A model generated the notes under the pieces. It worked only from the letters and a program-made list of their open reading frames with translations, had not been told where the DNA came from and searched no databases. Below are positions 35,035 to 45,786 of a stretch of 64,000 nucleotides of DNA, piece by piece; position 1 is the stretch's first letter; every line of letters starts with the position of its first letter. This DNA comes from Puccinia triticina (taxonomy: Eukaryota > Basidiomycota > Pucciniomycetes > Pucciniales > Pucciniaceae): the NCBI RefSeq assembly GCF_026914185.1, contig NC_070562.1:4836001-4900000 (forward strand). Direction: 5' to 3'. Made by a program: the position numbers and the translations under genes.

Positions 35035-35190
35035 AATTTCTGGTAAAATTTAAGAATACAGTTGCGCGCGGCATTCTGCTGTACAAGGTTTTGGGCCGGT
35101 CCCAAATGGTGGGGCCCAAGTACTGGGAAAAATACAGTTTTTGCACATATTTTTGGGCGGCTGGGACATGGTATGGTGTCCCAGATATGG

Positions 35191-36017
35191 TGTCAGCCTT
35201 AGAGTCAACACAGTTGACCTAAAACTGCCTTTTATCTCCATTTTATACCTAAATGTGCTCATATCTTTTTAACCTTAAGACATAAGGTTGTTTTCACTTC
35301 AGATTCTGATTTCTCATGCAATTTTGAACCTAGTGTTCACTGATCACTTTACAATATCTCTACTCCTTCATAGAGTTTGTGGTTTGTGACACACATGCGC
35401 AGCAGCGCCATGTAGTCGCGCCTGAGCGCTCCCAACCACATGTACATGTGTGATTATGTCATCCAACTTTGAAAATTTTCGAAGTCAGGATCCCCCATGC
35501 AGCTGGAGGATCCACAGACTTCAGCACACCAGAACCATACCCCAGAGACACCCAGGATCACTAACCAGAGGCCACTTCACTCCCAGTATCACCACAGGAT
35601 ATTGACAGTAAGTACCCTCTTCTACTGACCTTGTTTATCTCAGAGGAAACTCTGTTGCTCTTGACTGCTCTCTCCCTGCTTCTGTTTCTCTCTTCTGCTC
35701 CAAAAGATCCACAGGTTATCTCTTGTTAAGACCTTTAAAACCAGAGCAGAGTAGTCAACCTACTTCTGAATCCCACCACCGTTTCCTTGGTGTGAGTGGA
35801 GACTGTTGCATCTCTAGCACAGTTGGCAGCCTACTTTTCCAGGTAGAGCTTGGCCCATATTAAATCATAATTCAAACAGATCAAGTTTCTCTCTTCTCAG
35901 TTTCTCTCTTCTATTCCTCTTCTCTCCACTGCTTGTATTTCTTTATCCCAAGGAATTCAATCAGTGCCCACCCATTTTTCTTGTGTCCTGTTGTCACATA
36001 AGAGACACAGGCTCACA
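35191..36017 (+). repeat. 5' LTR of the gag-only element
   Basis: Starts TGTCAGCC, ends GGCTCACA. The primer-binding site candidate TGGGTGCCTCATCGGG starts three bases after the LTR. Confidence 0.92.
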
Positions 36018-36204
36018 ATTGGGTGCCTCATCGGGAAAATTACTCATCTTTTTCATAATTCTAGACTGCTTAAAGCCAGAGGACTGATCATCCTGATTAA
36101 ATCAAACAGAAACTCTTAAAATTTCAAAAATTCACTAAACAAATCTTTCTACATATCTTAATAATGTCAAAATTATTCAAAAACATCCTAAAATTGATTC
36201 TATA

Positions 36205-37686
36205 TTGATAAATTTCCTAACTGAACCCTTGAAAAAAAAAAATTATACCCTTTGTACTCGTGAAAGTGCAGAATTGCGACTCCTCCGCACCGCTATTTAC
36301 CCTTTTGTTGGACTTATTCCCCATTGCATTGTCTATATCTTCGAAACAAGAAGAGATAAAAAAAATCTAAATGCGCTCAAAAGATTCCTCGGCTTCTTAT
36401 CTGTAATTGCCGATATAGACCGCAAAAAGTTATCAAACGCCGCAGGACAGCGCAGAGGAAGAAAACATCTGAGCTGATCGATATGCCTCCGCCCCTCAGA
36501 GATGGCCGAGATATCTCAACCAAGCAACACCTCCGTTACAAACTTAGCCCTGCCGCCAAAGAGAGGCTTCGAAGACGTAGAGTCAGCCTTGCTTATGGTC
36601 AACAAGGATCTATTGGTCTTTGCGGAAGGGAAACCCCTCCCGCAGGAGACGGTAATCACATTAGCCCTGTACAACTCGAGAGCCACATCCATGGCCATGG
36701 AGTCGAATCAATTCAATCCCATCCCTCGTCAGGTGGAGCAAGAGACGGCGAGTGCAGCGGAGAACTGCCCAAGAGCAAGCTACAACGAGCTGCTGAGCCG
36801 TTTGTTTGTGACCAGTTCTACAGCCACCCCTCACGAAAGCTTACAAACGAAAGCCTCCCCAAGCCCATCCCTCCTTCCGCTCGCTCCGGCCCCACGCATG
36901 GAGAGTTCTTCCGGGTCGATGGAAGTCATTCGAGAGGAGTAGGAGGTGACGAGTCTAGTCCACCTTTTCAACGTCCAGTTCAACCTCTTCATCAGAGCCC
37001 GGGAATCACTGAACATCCAGTCCATGTGAATGCTCCTGTCCTAGGCCGCAACGACCCAAGACAAGATAGTATAGATAGTCGGGAGGGACGAAGCCAGTCG
37101 ACTCTGCCAGCAATGGCTCCCTCGGGACAAGCTGGAAAGCTTAGAAAGGTCCCTCTTCTACAGGACCACCGGCACCAAGCCGCCAAACAAACCAGAGCAA
37201 ATAGCTCAGACCCATCCCAGCCTAGCTATAGCTCCGCACCCCAGCCACCAGCCCTTGATGGCTACACCGACGCCAGAGCCGCCGGATTTTTAACACCGAG
37301 CGCACTGAGTAGATTACCGGGATCCTACCCGCTCCTCCGACCAGCCGCTTCAACGCGCGCTCCCGTCGCCGCTGCAACAGCAAATGGCAAGATGCCATCC
37401 AGCTTCCACACAGCTCGATGCGAACCTAGCGTCGCGACACCATCCCTACGAGCGCCAGGACGCGAACTACCAACAACATCAACCTCCTTATCCGCACGCC
37501 GACGTGCTGCACGCGGGCAGACAGACCCAAGCCCCTTCGCGCGGCTTGAGAGGATCCGGGAAAAACAGGAACCTTCCCATGGTGGACACCAAACAAATCC
37601 TCAATGTAGGGGAGTTCTATATGAGACTCACTCAAACTACAGGGAGGGACAACAGGAGAGGCAGAGGCAGAAGCACTCCTCAATAA
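36205..37686 (+). pseudogene. Broken second reading frame in the leader and 5' third of the gag-only element
   Basis: One frame, offset by one from the long Gag frame, reads as protein-like sequence from 36205 to 37686 with about seven stops (36475-36477, 36940-36942 and others to about 37320). It includes NFLTEPLKKKNYTLC, LLMVNKDLLVFAEGKPLPQE, EVTSLVHLFNVQFNLFIRA, LPRDKLESLERSLFYRTTG and VDTKQILNVGEFYMRLTQ. These look more natural than the Arg/Ser/Gly/Pro-rich translation of the Gag frame over the same bases. The segment is also more GC-rich than the rest of the element, changing near 37690. Either it is a captured piece of another gene or element, or the ancestral Gag N-terminus before a frameshift. 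I do not recognise the protein. Confidence 0.45.
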
Positions 37687-39593
37687 GTTCAACCTCTCCC
37701 ATTGGTTTAAGTTTAGACGTAGAAAATCCCTCTAGGCCCTCTAGGAGAGAATTATTTCTAAATACCTTGAAAGATAACTTATCCAATAATGGCCCCTTGT
37801 TGCTGGAAGGAAAATTAAAAGTACTCTTCTCTAAATTCCTGTCTGAGTTATCTGAAAATTTTGAAACCACCCCCGGTAAATTGTTAGAATCTTGTGTCCA
37901 TAACTTCAGAGAAGTACTGAATGATTCAATCATTGACATCTTTAGAGAGGAATTTATGCCCAAATTGCTTGATCAATTCCTGAACCAAGTGGGAGACTGT
38001 GCCAAAGAAAGACCACCTGGGAACACCAATGAGTTAGAACAATTGAGAAAACTCATTGAGGAGAAGCTGGAAGGTGTCCAAGAGAAATTGGAAGGAGTAC
38101 AAGACCTTATTCTAGTCAATGAAGCCCAATGCCACTCTAACATGGACACACTTGGTAAGAACTTAGATGATATGGAAGACAAAATGCATCACAAGCTTTC
38201 TTCTTTAGAAAACAAAATGAGTGATCTTCAAGCTAATGGTCATAACAGGTTTGAGCAAAGTATGAGAAGATTTAGTGATATTTCTTCTGTGGTACATCAA
38301 ACCAATACCAAGTTAGAAAGTTTCATTGCACCTGCTAATAGGGATTGTCCTCCTCATCTTAATTATAATAACCCATTGCTTAATGTGCAGAGTGAGAGTC
38401 ATCACAATCAAAGCAATCAGAGAACTCCTTCCCAATATGATTCTCACAAAGCTCCACATGCCATGGACAATACTCCTCTACCTGACCCCCACAAATCTGC
38501 TAGAGTCAATTCCTCCAAGTCAGCTAGCAATGATAATAATCTAATTACCAATGATGAATTCCCTTATATTGATCATGAATCAATTGATTCTGAAATGAGG
38601 AAAGAGTTGTGGAAAGGCATACCAAAGAATAGTGACTGGGAGAAGTTCTCAGGAGAATTGCCATACAACCATGAGTTATGGATTAAGAACACAGATATTT
38701 TTGTCAGAGATTACTTAATGTTGGACAGCATGATAATCAGCAGGTTGACCACTCTTCTTACTGACACTGCTAGAAATTGGTACCTTGGACTCAGAGATGA
38801 ATATGGGAACAAATCTTGGGCTTGGTGGAAAAACACCATTAGGAATAAGTTTGGTACTGAAAACTGGAAATGGAGAATGCAAGAAGAGTTTGAGAATGAC
38901 CACTTTGATTATGATGGTAGAAAAGTCCACAAATGGTTTGGAACCCAAAGAGAAAGACTCAGAGCTTATCAGCCTGAACTCAGTGATTATCTCATCTGTG
39001 AGAAGATCTTGAAACAGTGTCCTGGCAACCTTGAGCATGCTGTTAAGAGCAGATACAAGAAAGATGCCACTGAGATGAACTTTGAAGACATGGTTATAAT
39101 TGTTGAGGAAGTCATAGACAGAGTTATGAAAAGCAATAAACCTGTAGCCAACAACTATACCAATCCAAATAGAAACAATTGGAAAAATACCTCAGCAGTT
39201 GATAAAGCTGAAAATCCAATTGACTCTTTTGCAAGAAGGAACCATGTCCCAGATCCAGAAAAAGAAAAACTCATTTGCCATTTTTGCAAACAAACAGGTC
39301 ACTTTTCTAGAGAATGTCCCAGAACAAGAAGTGAGTTACATAATGTAGGCATGTATTCTGATGATGACTCCAAGAATAAGAAAGACAAAGAAGTAGACTC
39401 CAATCAAAAGGAAGAATCTGAGTTGGATGATGAAGAAGACAATCATAGAAACAACCACATGAGCCTAGCCATGAAACATGAGAATATTTCCAATTATGAT
39501 CCCCTGATTGACTTCAACTTTGGAACATATGCAGTTGAATGTGAAACCCAAGCAGAGACACATCAGCCCCAGACTTGGGATAATTTCTGCTGA
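36483..39593 (+). CDS. Retrotransposon Gag protein (1036 codons)
   Basis: The supported part runs from about residue 400 on. Residues about 515-590 form a coiled coil (LEQLRKLIEEKLEGVQEKLE and following heptads). Residues about 690-900 are a retrotransposon capsid domain with the typical Trp-rich pattern (DTARNWYLGLRDEYG, SWAWWKNTIRNKFGTENW). A zinc knuckle C932-x2-C-x4-H-x4-C945 (CHFCKQTGHFSRECPRT) follows, then an acidic tail. The first about 400 residues are of Arg/Ser/Pro/Gly-rich composition and overlap a better-looking frame, so the true start may be further in. It would package element RNA into particles; with no Pol it depends on a partner element. Confidence 0.75.
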   Translation: MPPPLRDGRDISTKQHLRYKLSPAAKERLRRRRVSLAYGQQGSIGLCGRETPPAGDGNHISPVQLESHIHGHGVESIQSHPSSGGARDGECSGELPKSKLQRAAEPFVCDQFYSHPSRKLTNESLPKPIPPSARSGPTHGEFFRVDGSHSRGVGGDESSPPFQRPVQPLHQSPGITEHPVHVNAPVLGRNDPRQDSIDSREGRSQSTLPAMAPSGQAGKLRKVPLLQDHRHQAAKQTRANSSDPSQPSYSSAPQPPALDGYTDARAAGFLTPSALSRLPGSYPLLRPAASTRAPVAAATANGKMPSSFHTARCEPSVATPSLRAPGRELPTTSTSLSARRRAARGQTDPSPFARLERIREKQEPSHGGHQTNPQCRGVLYETHSNYREGQQERQRQKHSSISSTSPIGLSLDVENPSRPSRRELFLNTLKDNLSNNGPLLLEGKLKVLFSKFLSELSENFETTPGKLLESCVHNFREVLNDSIIDIFREEFMPKLLDQFLNQVGDCAKERPPGNTNELEQLRKLIEEKLEGVQEKLEGVQDLILVNEAQCHSNMDTLGKNLDDMEDKMHHKLSSLENKMSDLQANGHNRFEQSMRRFSDISSVVHQTNTKLESFIAPANRDCPPHLNYNNPLLNVQSESHHNQSNQRTPSQYDSHKAPHAMDNTPLPDPHKSARVNSSKSASNDNNLITNDEFPYIDHESIDSEMRKELWKGIPKNSDWEKFSGELPYNHELWIKNTDIFVRDYLMLDSMIISRLTTLLTDTARNWYLGLRDEYGNKSWAWWKNTIRNKFGTENWKWRMQEEFENDHFDYDGRKVHKWFGTQRERLRAYQPELSDYLICEKILKQCPGNLEHAVKSRYKKDATEMNFEDMVIIVEEVIDRVMKSNKPVANNYTNPNRNNWKNTSAVDKAENPIDSFARRNHVPDPEKEKLICHFCKQTGHFSRECPRTRSELHNVGMYSDDDSKNKKDKEVDSNQKEESELDDEEDNHRNNHMSLAMKHENISNYDPLIDFNFGTYAVECETQAETHQPQTWDNFC

Positions 39594-39703
39594 ACCTCTC
39601 AAGAGAAGATGCATCCATCCTGTAAGGAGGCCCAGTAGTGTGAAAGTTTCTACCTTCTTGGTTTCATTTCTTATGGAAATCAAACCTCTTTGGTGGTAGG
39701 GAA

Positions 39704-40530
39704 TGTCAGCCTTAGAGTCAACACAGTTGACCTAAAACTGCCTTTTATCTCCATTTTATACCTAAATGTGCTCATATCTTTTTAACCTTAAGACATAAGG
39801 TTGTTTTCACTTCAGATTCTGATTTCTCATGCAATTTTGAACCTAGTGTTCACTGATCACTTTACAATATCTCTACTCCTTCATAGAGTTTGTGGTTTGT
39901 GACACACATGCGCAGCAGCGCCATGTAGTCGCGCCTGAGCGCTCCCAACCACATGTACATGTGTGATTATGTCATCCAACTTTGAAAATTTTCGAAGTCA
40001 GGATCCCCCATGCAGCTGGAGGATCCACAGACTTCAGCACACCAGAACCATACCCCAGAGACACCCAGGATCACTAACCAGAGGCCACTTCACTCCCAGT
40101 ATCACCACAGGATATTGACAGTAAGTACCCTCTTCTACTGAACTTGTTTATCTCAGAGGAAACTCTGTTGCTCTTGACTGCTCTCTCCCTGCTTCTGTTT
40201 CTCTCTTCTGCTCCAAAAGATCCACAGGTTATCTCTTGTTAAGACCTTTAAAACCAGAGCAGAGTAGTCAACCTACTTCTGAATCCCACCACCGTTTCCT
40301 TGGTGTGAGTGGAGACTGTTGCATCTCTAGCACAGTTGGCAGCCTACTTTTCCAGGTAGAGCTTGGCCCATATTAAATCATAATTCAAACAGATCAAGTT
40401 TCTCTCTTCTCAGTTTCTCTCTTCTATTCCTCTTCTCTCCACTGCTTGTATTTCTTTATCCCAAGGAATTCAATCAGTGCCCACCCATTTTTCTTGTGTC
40501 CTGTTGTCACATAAGAGACACAGGCTCACA
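39704..40530 (+). repeat. 3' LTR of the gag-only element
   Basis: 827 bp, identical to the 5' LTR except one base. Preceded by the purine-rich GGTGGTAGGGAA, a plausible polypurine tract, and followed by the TATGG target duplication. Confidence 0.92.
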
Positions 40531-40535
40531 TATGG

Positions 40536-43500
40536 TTTTAGACCCACCAGGCACTCCTGAAAGCACTGCATGACAGTTTCTGCCTTCATTTTTGGGTTAA
40601 GTGCCTAACCAGGAGGCACAAGTATGGGTTTAGAACCCAATACATATGTACTTATGCCCGTATGTGGAGGTGGGTCCCAAAATATGGGCTGTAAACAAAA
40701 AAAATAAAAATTGGTTTCCACTTTAGATTTGGAATCTACACACTCTGTAGACTCCAAAAATGTACTCTTTTAGAGTGCTGGACCCCCGACCCAGCTGGTG
40801 TTTTCCCCTGCGTAGCCCAGCAAGTTTTGCGGGCAGCTCTGTACAGTAGAATGCCGCGCGCAACTGTAGATTCCAGCTGAAAAACAAGTGTTTTCAGAAA
40901 CAGGTGTCCACCTGTTTCTCCAACTCTGGGAAACAGTTTCTCACCATGTCATCCCCCACCAACATCTCACATCAGCCTCACCATGTCATCCCCCACCGAA
41001 ATCTCATCAGCCTCACCGTGTCATCCCTCACCAACATCTCATCAGATCTTTTCATCACTCACCAGCAATTTTCTCCAGTGACCTCAAACAACTCAAAGAT
41101 GGCAAAATCCCCAGCAAAGAAAGCAAACCAGAAGAAAACACAATAAGACACCTCTTCACTGCTGGACTTTTGATCAAAAAGACCATCTCCTCAAGTTAGT
41201 TGTGCATTACACAGGCAAAAGCTTTGGACAGTGGCCTCAACAAGCTTGGATGTTTGCACCTTTTGAGTGATTTCAACAAACGCTTTGAACCCAATCTCTC
41301 CTGCAAAAAAATCAAGAATCACAAGAGCAATCTCTGCAATTTTTAAATTGACTTCAAGTTTTTGCGTGAGCAGAGCGGCTTTGGATGGGATTTGTAAAAA
41401 AACATAGTCACAGTGGACTTGGCAACATGGGAGGAGCTGATCAAAGCTCATCCTTGCCGTGCATTTGCAAAAATCAAGGACAAAACCTTCCCCCTTACCC
41501 AATCTTCCTGATCCAATTCCTATCATCACTCAATACCACTCAAGTTAACTTGCAGCCTCTAACAACCATCAGATTTGTAACCTCATTCAAAAAAAATTGA
41601 ATTATTTTAAATAAAAAAACATGTCTTGTGCTCATCCAATGGTGCAATCAAACAGATTGGTGACGGAAGCTTAAAGGTGGTTGTGCAGTGGATGACTTGT
41701 GGCTACATGCAGAAAAAGAAAAAAAAAATTAGCATCCGTCAGAAAGAATACAAATCTCAAGTCACGTTGAGTCAAGCTGGTTCTGGGCCAATTTGGTGAA
41801 TGGGCCAGAGCTTGCTATCCAAGAGATATCCCAACGGTGGGTTTTCCATACAAAAAAGGTTGATCCCAAATTGAAAAATTTGATGGTGGTGGGTGGGGGG
41901 ATAGACACTGCTATGATGTGGCCCGGGTGCACTCGAATCATTGCTGCTGTGGCCAAGATGATCATCAATGACACCATCATGGCCTTTAAGGGGTAAAAAT
42001 CTGAATGAAAAGAGACTTGAACAGCCTCAAACCTTGGGGGAAAATACAGGAAAATCCTGCAAATCTGTCCAAGGATTCTTAAAAACACAATAGATATAAT
42101 GAAGTAGAAAAAGGCAGACTTTAGGCCAGCTGCGCTGGCTCTAAGGCTGACAAAGAGGATGTAATTTCCAATCCAGTGGGGTTCTGGTGAAGCTTCCAGT
42201 GGTGACTAGGGGTAAAATTGGCCTTAGAATCCATTTCTGAGGTCCATTTGGTGTTATCTTGAGGCCTAGGGTGAGTAAATATATGTATGAGAAAAACCTT
42301 TTGATTTTTCACTTTTCCGTCTACCACAATGTTGGCTTGGCTTGGAGGAAACAATTGGCTGTGAGGATTTTTTTTCTGGTACTGAGAGGGGTCTTTTGAA
42401 TTGCCAAACAAGATATATGATCTTGAGTCGCCAATATTGCCTAGGGATGGGCCCAAGCAGGATTCCTGTGAGCCATTCGGATTGTTGGGGAATGGGAGGG
42501 GCGGAATGGTTGAGCTGCAGTGGGTATACATGGAATCCTGACAGGTTCAACATGGCCAGATCCGCATTAAAAGGTGCTGGGAACAAAATCATGATAAAGA
42601 AAAACTTGCCAATAGGGTATTTTGCCGGGTATGAATTTTGGTGCAGGTGGAATACAGATTGACTGGAATCAAGATGTGGCACCGGTGGTTTGGAGGGGAG
42701 GACAGTCAGGAGGTAATATGGGGGGAGGGGACTGGAGAAAAGTCACTCACAAGGGGGCCAACAAAATTTTTTGGTTCAATTAGTGAGGTTGATTGATGGG
42801 TGGTGGCTGGCATAAAAGTCGGATGGCCAGAATGTGGGTGGGGGGGGGGGGGGGAGGGACAGTGGGCAGCAGGATTTGGGAGGGGGGGGGGGGGCATGGG
42901 GAGAGGAGAGATAGATACAGAAGCTGTATTCTTCTGTTGGCTGAATTCAAGTTGGCGGGCCAAAGTTGGACCGCTGGAAACGCAAGCTTTCTCAACATTG
43001 CTGTACATGCAACACCCTCTCACTTCAGAAAACTCATCTGGTTGCCTGCCAGGTAGGCAATAGCCTAAGTAAGCCTCTCAAACGCAGGAGGAGCTCTCTG
43101 TAGGAGAGCCTTATGACTTATGTCATACTTTTTAGTTGAGAGGTTGGGCCTTCTGTGGCTTTTTATGCCCTTTTTTCCTTTCACCCTCCACACAGAAAAA
43201 ACTGGCAAACCTCTGCTGAAGCTCTGAAGGGTCAATATAGCTGACCATCTTGGCTTCAGATCCCTGTCCTGATAATGAGGATTGGATGCACAAGCTGTAT
43301 TGGCTGAGGCATATTAACCAGAGCTTGGAGAGCTTGGATCCTGTGAAATTGAATTGAATGAGCATACTGTTTTCCAAGTTCAGTTCAATCCACACATGTC
43401 ATAAAGCCCAGTCATGGGAGGAGAAATCTTGGAGTTCCAGAGACTTGTGTGGCGGCAAAAGATAGGGAAGAGTGAGATGAGTTTCATGATCCAAAGGGCA

Positions 43501-43947
43501 TGCCTGGGGCCCTTTGGGAACAGAGTCAAAAATTGAAAGGCACAAAATTGCCTGCAAAAACTTTGGGAAGATCAGAATCTCTCAGGCCAAAATGTGGACA
43601 TTGGTCCCAAGTCCCTCCTTTGGAAGTCGCACTTTGCGCCAGCCCAGGCTCTACCAGGGCCCTCCAAAGTGGGGTACTTGTGTTAAGTTGGAGGTAGGCA
43701 AGAAGCTGGCCCCTTCTTTAGCTGAGGATGCCAGGGCGCCACATACTTGTGGCCCGTCATCACTTCGTTTGTGGAGGACAGTCTTTCCAAGGCAACATAC
43801 CCGGGTGGTCCTCGTTGTCAAGACCTGATCTTCTAATTCCTCAAGCTTGGTTGGAGTAACAAAGAAGCCGTCAACTTCCACCATGTCTAGTTCATCTGTA
43901 CTTTGAGTTTCCGTATCCCATATTCTCTTTTTCTTTTTCTATGCGCC
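40536..43947. other. Intergenic stretch, no gene recognised
   Basis: 40840-40868 repeats, inverted and at 28 of 29 bases, the sequence at 35057-35085 on the other side of the gag-only element, so that element appears to have landed inside an older inverted-repeat element. The longest frames (42121-42682, minus strand, up to 138 codons) have no recognisable motif. G-rich runs lie at 42839-42896. A short inverted pair near 43067-43121 (TAAGTAAGCCTCTC ... GAGAGCCTTA) may be an old MITE. Confidence 0.4.
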
Positions 43948-43956
43948 GGCGATAAG

Positions 43957-44057
43957 CTGACTTAGCCAAGTACCTTCCCGGGTGAGCGAAGCGACCTCCA
44001 AAGGAGGAGGGTCCCTGCGGGACGGCGTCCCCCCTGAAAGGGACTTACTGAAGTAAG
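43957..44057. mobile_element. 101-bp MITE of the same family, near-perfect 9-bp duplication
   Basis: Ends CTGACTTAGCCAAGTACC and, inverted, CTTACTTCAGTAAGTCCC (12 of 18 matching). Flanks are GGCGATAAG (43948-43956) and GGCAATAAG (44058-44066), eight of nine matching. The ends resemble those of the MITE at 12156-12280 and the interior is likewise GC-rich. Confidence 0.65.
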
Positions 44058-44066
44058 GGCAATAAG

Positions 44067-44576
44067 TCTCCTTCAAGGAGGTGTAAGTTTGACTTGAGAT
44101 ATCATCTTCAAGTAGCCGGCGAAATTTGATGTCAAATTGTGCTTAACATCGCGGGCATCAGTGCAGACAGCAGTCCCTCAGCTGAAGCAACAAATGGGCG
44201 GTGCCAGTCGTTGCCAGCACTGGTCATCGACACACTGGAGGATCAGCTCGATAACCCCTTGGTAAGCTCGTTGGGTACGTACGCGGAAAAGGGGGTACGC
44301 AAAAACCGGGTACAAACGCGGAAATACCCGGGTACGTTTAGTAACCCCCTATCATTATGTCCACTTTGAATCACTGATTCAACAATTTGATTAAGATATA
44401 TCAATCCCAATAGTCACTGAGCCCAAACCGAGCCCAATAGCCTCCTTGTGTTGTTGAACAAGTCAATTGTTAAACAACTAAATTGCAGGCCTTATTGGCC
44501 CTCATACAAGACCGATGTGAAACTGCGGCTAAGGCCTCGCGCGGCTCAATCTGCTAGTTACAAAGTTTATGAAAAT
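44067..44576. other. Spacer downstream of the Harbinger transposase
   Basis: Carries GTACG/GGGTAC-rich sequence near 44270-44345 that could be a decayed transposon end. No coding signal. Confidence 0.35.
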
Positions 44577-45786
44577 CTATCTACAAGCTAAATAACCTTG
44601 GTACTGAGCCCAGAGCTTTTCTGCGAGTCGTGCCTGCCTTGATTTTATAGCAGCGTCATCAGATTTGGTTTGGCGGTGAGGTATCATTTCGTCTTCTTCA
44701 GTTGGGCCTGAAAGGTCGTCTTCGGCCTTGAGAACCTCGTTATCATCCAACTGCTGATGGCGACGAAGGAAATTCCAAAGGGCTGCGAGGGCATAGACTA
44801 GCTGCACTTGTCTGTCGATGTCATGTTTGGAGGGTTACCGGAGTATTTTAAACTTTGCTTTCATACATCCAAAGATCCGCTCGACCATGTTACGCAAGTT
44901 GTAAAGCTCTTTTGGGGTGGCCGGCCTCAAACAGGCGGCGGCTTGCTCCTTGAGGTTATATCTGGTAGCTCGATAGGGAGTTAAAATGCCTTTTTGAAGC
45001 CCGTACCCAGCATCGGCGAGGTAGTACTTCCCATTGGGGATCGTGAAATCCTTCGTAAATGCATCCGCCAACACGGTACTGTCATGGGCACTGCCCTCCC
45101 AACCAGCAAGTAGATAAACAAATTCGAAGTTGAAGTTCACTACGGCGAGGACATTCTGTGCAACAAACTGTTTGCGGTTGCGGTACGGAGCTTGAAGGTG
45201 GACCGGAATGGTGACTGGGATGAAGACCCCTTCAAGAGCTCCCAAGCATTTTTTGAAAGGCGCGTACTTGGGGTCTTGAAGTCGTTCCGGTGTACCTTTG
45301 GGTGGTTTTAAATTGACATATTTCGGGTACAAGGCCACCAACGCGTCAAGGACATCATGAAAGTACCTGGGTCCCCAAAAAAATCCAATTGTTAGCACCC
45401 AAGGGGATCAATAGAGCTGATAGAAAGTACCTTTGCACCGTATACAAACCACGACGATACTTGACAGCAGTTTGCCGCATTGAGTTGTTGCTGACAACAC
45501 CATCAAGGAACATCAATACTTGCTCCTCAACGGTGACAGAGCGACCGTTCACGAGGAGACCTTGTCGTTGGAATTCTGCCACAAGGGCATCAAAAGTAGG
45601 AAGGTCAAGGGCCGTGACTTCTTGGAATAGCTCGGGCCTTGCTTCTTCAAGGAGGAATCGAGCTAGGGTTGCTTTACCGCCATCGCTGTAATATGCCTCG
45701 TTATCGCTTGTTTCCCAGAGGAAAAATATGCCAACCAACGCGATTGCCGCCCGTACTAGAATGGTCCTCCGGCGGTGGTTGTCCAT
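44577..45786 (-). pseudogene. PIF/Harbinger-type transposase, one premature stop
   Basis: Exon 45431-45786, intron 45367-45430 (64 nt, GTACTT...CCCAG), exon 44577-45366; together 382 codons in one frame. The N-terminal part has a helix-turn-helix-like segment (SVTVEEQVLMFLDGVV, MRQTAVKYRRGLYTVQRYF). The DDE_4 nuclease core follows: CLGALEGVFIPVTIP, VNFNFEFVYLLAGWEGSAHDSTVL, and NMVERIFGCMKAKFKILR. Two differences from a working enzyme: the first catalytic Asp (usually A-x-D-G) is Glu, and a TAA at 44835-44837 interrupts the frame just after the third catalytic region. Coding resumes in frame (DIDRQVQLVYALAALWNFLRRH) to the natural end. Typical of the HARBI1-like genes that are abundant in rusts. 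Confidence 0.85.

Larger units (their letters stand above)
35186..40535 (+). mobile_element. Young LTR retrotransposon encoding only Gag (non-autonomous)
   Basis: Two 827-bp LTRs (35191-36017, 39704-40530) flank 3.7 kb of internal sequence. The 5-bp target duplication TATGG is perfect (35186-35190 and 40531-40535). The LTRs differ at a single base (C near 35629, A at the matching place near 40142), so insertion is very recent. Gag ends 110 bp before the 3' LTR, leaving no room for protease, RT, RNase H or integrase. It must have moved with enzymes supplied by another element. Confidence 0.92.

Noticed and set aside
42121..42682. Two overlapping minus-strand frames of 136 and 138 codons
   Set aside because: No recognisable domain, no splice support, and the frames overlap each other. 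Left as unassigned sequence.
44808..44834. A 27-nt intron in the Harbinger gene that would remove the stop
   Set aside because: GT and AG happen to lie in place, but 27 nt is shorter than any other intron here and its removal deletes residues that read through in frame. A nonsense change is simpler.
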